The position numbers and the translations under genes are program-made. A DNA stretch of 34,065 nt, from NCBI GenBank assembly GCA_025451275.1, contig JANWKR010000007.1, positions 1 to 34,065 on the forward strand, written 5' to 3'. Numbering within the stretch: the stretch's first letter is position 1; each line of letters begins with the position of its first letter. Shown here piece after piece: positions 30,775 to 34,065 of the stretch. This DNA is from Steroidobacteraceae bacterium. Lineage in GTDB: Bacteria > Pseudomonadota > Gammaproteobacteria > Steroidobacterales > Steroidobacteraceae. The notes below the pieces were generated by a model. It did not search any database, had not been told where the DNA came from, and saw only the letters and a program-made list of their open reading frames with translations.

Positions 30775-32415
30775 ATGAAGCTGCGCGTCGTCGTGCGGCT
30801 CATCGAGATCCAGCGCGTGCTGCTCAGGCACGGGCTCGACGACTACGTGCGCGCGACGCACCTGTACCGGCCGCTGCGCTTCCTGTTCTTTCTCTCTCCC
30901 GGGGTATGGTTCGAGCGCCGCCGCCGCGCCAGCCGCGCCGAGCGGCTGCGGCTCGCGCTCGAGGAGCTCGGACCGATCTTCGTCAAGTTCGGCCAGGCGC
31001 TGTCGACGCGGCGTGACCTGCTGCCCGGCGACATCGCCGACGAGCTGGCGAAGCTGCAGGACCGCGTGCCGCCGTTCGACGGCCGTCTCGCCCGCGAGCT
31101 CATCGAGCGCTCCCTGGGGCAGAGCGTGGGCGAGCTGTTCCAGAGCTTCGACGAGGCGCCGCTGGCGGCGGCCTCGATCGCCCAGGTGCACCCGGCGCGG
31201 CTGCGCTCGGGCGCCGAGGTAGTGGTCAAGGTGCTGCGGCCCGGCATGCACGCGCAGATCGAGCGCGACCTCGAGGTGCTGCACGCCCTGGCGGGGCTCG
31301 CGGCGCGCTACTGGAGCGAGGGGCGGCGCCTGCGGCCGCGCGAGCTGGTCGACGAGTACCAGAAGACGATCCTCGATGAGCTGGATCTCATGCGCGAGGC
31401 GGCCAACGCCTCGCAACTGAAGCGCAACTTCGCCGGCTCCGGGCTGCTCTACGTGCCGGAGGTGCACTGGGACCTGTGCCGCACCGACGTCATGGTCATG
31501 GAGCGCATCCACGGCGTGCCGATCAGCGACCGGGCGCGCCTCAAGGCCGCCGGCACCGATATCGCGCAGCTGGCCGAGAACGGCGTGCGCATCTTCTTCA
31601 CGCAGGTGTTCCGCCACAACTTCTTCCACGCCGACATGCATCCCGGCAACATCTTCGTGCTGGTCGACGATCCGCGGCGGCCGCGCTACGCGGCGGTGGA
31701 CTTCGGCATCGTCGGCACGCTCGACCCGCGCGACCAGCATTACCTGGCGGAGAACTTCCTGGCGGTGTTCGACCGCGACTACCGGCGCGTCGCGCAGCTG
31801 CACCTGGAGTCGGGCTGGGTGCCCGCCGGCACGCGCATCGACGAGATGGAGTCGGCGGTGCGCACCGTGTGCGAGCCGATCCTCGACAAGCCGCTCAAGG
31901 ACATCTCCTTCGGGCGCATCCTGCTGCGCCTGTTCGAGATCTCGCGGCGCTTCGACATGCAGATCCAGCCGCAGCTGCTGCTGCTGCAGAAGACCCTGCT
32001 CAACGTCGAGGGGCTGGGGCGCGACCTGTATCCGGATCTCGACATCTGGAACACCGCCAGCCCGATCCTGCGCGAGTGGATGCGCGAGCGCACCAGCGTG
32101 CGCAGCCTGGTGCGCGAGCTGCGCGCGCGCGCGCCGGAGCTCATCGAGGCGGCCCGCGCCCTGCCGGCGGCCCTGCAGCAGCTGGCGCGGCGCGCCAGCC
32201 TGCCGCCGCCGCCGCCGCCGGCGACCGTGGCCGAGCTCGAGGCGCGGCGCCAGGAGCTGCGCGCCGCGCGCCGGCGCCGCGATGCGGTCACGCTCGGCGC
32301 GGCGCTGCTGCTCGGCGGCCTGGTGTGGCTCGCCGCCGGCCGCGCGCCGGTCTGGCTCGCCTGGGTGCTGCTCGCCGCCGGGGCGCTCAAGCTCGGCTAC
32401 GGCCTGCGGCGCTGA
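30775..32415 (+). CDS. ubiB: UbiB, atypical kinase/ATPase for ubiquinone biosynthesis
   Basis: This 546-residue ADCK/UbiB-family protein has the hallmark KFGQ (71-74), alanine-rich loop AAASIAQVHPA (131-141), VVKVLRPG with Lys152, HADMHPGN (285-292) and AVDFG (307-311). Two C-terminal hydrophobic segments (about 502-520 and 525-545) anchor it to the inner membrane. A proline run (residues 477-482), encoded by a CCG repeat, links the kinase-like body to the anchor. It supports ubiquinone synthesis by ATP hydrolysis rather than classical protein phosphorylation. It ends the ubiE-ubiJ-ubiB operon. Confidence 0.98.
   Translation: MKLRVVVRLIEIQRVLLRHGLDDYVRATHLYRPLRFLFFLSPGVWFERRRRASRAERLRLALEELGPIFVKFGQALSTRRDLLPGDIADELAKLQDRVPPFDGRLARELIERSLGQSVGELFQSFDEAPLAAASIAQVHPARLRSGAEVVVKVLRPGMHAQIERDLEVLHALAGLAARYWSEGRRLRPRELVDEYQKTILDELDLMREAANASQLKRNFAGSGLLYVPEVHWDLCRTDVMVMERIHGVPISDRARLKAAGTDIAQLAENGVRIFFTQVFRHNFFHADMHPGNIFVLVDDPRRPRYAAVDFGIVGTLDPRDQHYLAENFLAVFDRDYRRVAQLHLESGWVPAGTRIDEMESAVRTVCEPILDKPLKDISFGRILLRLFEISRRFDMQIQPQLLLLQKTLLNVEGLGRDLYPDLDIWNTASPILREWMRERTSVRSLVRELRARAPELIEAARALPAALQQLARRASLPPPPPPATVAELEARRQELRAARRRRDAVTLGAALLLGGLVWLAAGRAPVWLAWVLLAAGALKLGYGLRR
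32203..32220 (+). repeat. CCG trinucleotide repeat inside ubiB
   Basis: Six perfect CCG units encode Pro6 in the linker before the C-terminal membrane anchor. The unit is in frame, so length changes would alter only the linker. Confidence 0.85.
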
Positions 32416-32484
32416 GCGCCGCAGCCTTCGCAACAATTCTGGACGGCGCGCGGTCACGCTGCTAGCGTGCCGCCCCCTCAAGCT

Positions 32485-33876
32485 ATGCAACGTTCCCTCA
32501 CCGAAGGCTCGATCCGCGTCGGGCTGTTCCGCTTCGCGCTGCCGATCCTGTTCGCGAACATCCTGCAGTCGCTCAACGCCTCGGTGAACTCCATCTGGGT
32601 CGGGCGTTTCCTGGGCGAGGCGGCGCTCACCGCCACGTCCAACGCGAATACCGTGATGTTCCTGCTGATCGGTGCCGCGTTCGGCATAGCGCTCGCCGCC
32701 ACCATCCTCATCGGCCAGTCGATCGGCGCCAACGACATCGCCGCGACCAAGCGCGTGGTCGGCACCAGCGCCACGTTCTTCGCCATCATCTCGGTGGCGA
32801 TGGCGGTCGCGGGACTGCTGCTGTGCCGGCCGCTGCTGATCGCCATGAGCACGCCGCCCGGCTCGCTCGAGCTGGCCGTCGCCTACATGCGCGTGATCTT
32901 CCTCGGGCTGCCGTGCCTTTACATGTATGCCTTCATCATGGCCGTGCTGCGCGGCGCCGGCGATTCCAAGACGCCGTTCTATTTCATGCTGCTGTCGGTG
33001 GCGATCGACATCGCGCTCAACCCGGTGCTGATCTTCGGCGTCGGCCCGATTCCGCGGCTCGGTATCGCCGGCTCGGCGCTCGCCACCTTCATCGCCCAGG
33101 CGGTCAGTCTCACTGCGCTCATCCGCCACCTGTACCGTCGCCGCCACATCCTGTGCCTGCACCGAGAGGAGCTGCGGCTGCTGCGGGTCGACTGGTCGGT
33201 GGTCGGCACGCTGGTGAAGAAGGGCATCCCGATGAGCGCGCAGATGCTGGTGGTGTCGTTGAGCGCGGTGCTCATGATCACCCTCGTCAACCGCTTCGGC
33301 GTCGACACTACGGCCGCCTTCGGCGCAGGGCTGCAGATCTGGAACTACATCCAGATGCCGGCATTCGCGGTCAGCATGGCGGTCTCGGCCATGACCGCGC
33401 AGAACGTCGGCGCCCACAAGTGGGAGCGCGTGCCGCGCATCGCCTGGGTCGGGGTTGCCTACAGCGTGCTGCTCACCGGCTCGGTGGTGCTCGCCATCGA
33501 GCTGCTCAACACCAGGGTGTTCGGGCTGTTCCTGCCGGCCGGCTCCGCCGCGCTCAGCATCGCCACGCAGATGAACCGCGTGGTCACCGGCTCGTTCATC
33601 TTCTTCGGTGTGTCGGTGGCGCTGTTCGGCGTGGTGCGCGCCACCGGCGCGGTGATCGCGCCGCTGATCATCCTCACCATCTCGCTGCTGGTGGTGCGCT
33701 TCCCGCTGGCCGAGCTGTTCCTCGACCGCTACCGCGTGGCGGCGGTGTGGTGGAGTTTCCCGGTTTCTTCCGTGCTGTCGTGCCTGCTGGCGCTGCTCTA
33801 CTACAAGTTCGGCGGCTGGCGCAGCGCCCACATGTTGGGCGGCACTGCGGCCGCCGCGGACGCGCCCTCCCCCTAA
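32485..33876 (+). CDS. MATE-family multidrug/toxin efflux transporter
   Basis: This 463-residue inner-membrane protein has about 12 hydrophobic segments in two similar halves. MATE features include LFRFALPILFANILQSLNA, VGRFLGEAALTATSNA and AVLRGAGDSKTPFYFMLLS in the first half, and KKGIPMSAQMLVVSLSAVL with AFGAGLQIWNYIQMPAFAVS in the second. It should export cationic or lipophilic compounds using Na+ or H+. ATG 32485 is preferred to a GTG at 32467 because it begins the usual short cytoplasmic tail; neither has a Shine-Dalgarno. Substrate is unknown. Confidence 0.93.
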   Translation: MQRSLTEGSIRVGLFRFALPILFANILQSLNASVNSIWVGRFLGEAALTATSNANTVMFLLIGAAFGIALAATILIGQSIGANDIAATKRVVGTSATFFAIISVAMAVAGLLLCRPLLIAMSTPPGSLELAVAYMRVIFLGLPCLYMYAFIMAVLRGAGDSKTPFYFMLLSVAIDIALNPVLIFGVGPIPRLGIAGSALATFIAQAVSLTALIRHLYRRRHILCLHREELRLLRVDWSVVGTLVKKGIPMSAQMLVVSLSAVLMITLVNRFGVDTTAAFGAGLQIWNYIQMPAFAVSMAVSAMTAQNVGAHKWERVPRIAWVGVAYSVLLTGSVVLAIELLNTRVFGLFLPAGSAALSIATQMNRVVTGSFIFFGVSVALFGVVRATGAVIAPLIILTISLLVVRFPLAELFLDRYRVAAVWWSFPVSSVLSCLLALLYYKFGGWRSAHMLGGTAAAADAPSP

Positions 33877-33890
33877 GTGAGTATTCGTCG

Positions 33891-33904
33891 CCGGCCGCGG
33901 CCGG
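33891..33904. repeat. Palindrome between the MATE gene and the aldo/keto reductase
   Basis: CCGGCCGCGGCCGG is a perfect 14-bp palindrome 14 nt after the MATE stop codon. With flanking bases it could fold into a terminator stem, but no T-tract follows. It may be simple GC-rich sequence. Confidence 0.35.
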
Positions 33905-33940
33905 GCGCAGAATGAACGCGGGCAGCACAGGAGCAACGGA

Positions 33941-34065
<125 letters not shown>

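Overview
The window is very GC-rich, densely coding DNA from a gammaproteobacterium, probably a Xanthomonadales, Nevskiales or Steroidobacterales-like lineage. The grounds are the dapF-DUF484-xerC-hslV-hslU run, the ubiE-ubiJ-ubiB run with a separate ubiK, an AlgZ/AlgR-type two-component pair, a bTHX ribosomal peptide and strong third-position GC. Taxonomy is inferred from gene content only. There is no CRISPR array, prophage, transposase or rRNA.

Layout. 1-460: 5' part of a NudK-like Nudix gene running off the left edge with an unclear start, then tRNA-Arg(CCG). 500-3,730: a large membrane-anchored protein of unknown function, a cytochrome c5-type protein, ubiK and a DUF4124 protein. 3,800-7,870: a beta-hydroxyacid dehydrogenase translationally coupled to an AlgZ/AlgR pair, then a Tat-exported FMN alpha-hydroxyacid dehydrogenase carrying a CxxCH motif. 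7,940-13,400 (minus): hslU, hslV, xerC, DUF484, dapF, a SnoaL-like protein and a CoA-binding protein. 13,470-16,870: a [2Fe-2S]/FNR-type reductase, a small membrane protein, inorganic pyrophosphatase, a FabH-like ketoacyl synthase with a C-terminal tail, and bTHX. 16,900-19,500: an RRM RNA-binding protein, a doubtful small membrane protein, a LysR regulator and a membrane protein whose signal peptide contains a hexanucleotide repeat. 19,500-23,930: a Cache-HAMP-degenerate GGDEF-EAL phosphodiesterase divergent from an exported cupredoxin and a beta-barrel-like protein. 23,940-28,710 (minus): korC-korA-korB, a 2-oxoacid (2-oxoglutarate-type) oxidoreductase with a GltD-like flavoprotein. 28,880-32,420: DUF971, ubiE, ubiJ, ubiB. 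32,480-34,065: a MATE transporter and the start of an aldo/keto reductase.

How the genes relate. Ubiquinone biosynthesis (ubiE, ubiJ, ubiB, ubiK), a cytochrome c5, a possible flavocytochrome-type dehydrogenase, Kor and an FNR-type reductase give the window a respiratory/redox flavour. HslVU, XerC and DapF are housekeeping. Signalling is represented by AlgZR, the EAL protein and the LysR protein.

Most of the window is conserved core genome and I see no clear multi-gene novel defence or mobile system. The points most worth following are the CxxCH motif in the Tat-exported alpha-hydroxyacid dehydrogenase, the EAL/cupredoxin/barrel module, the recurring placement of -10-like hexamers almost on top of start codons (possible leaderless mRNAs), the large unassigned protein at 507-2048, and the odd nudK 5' end beside the tRNA gene.
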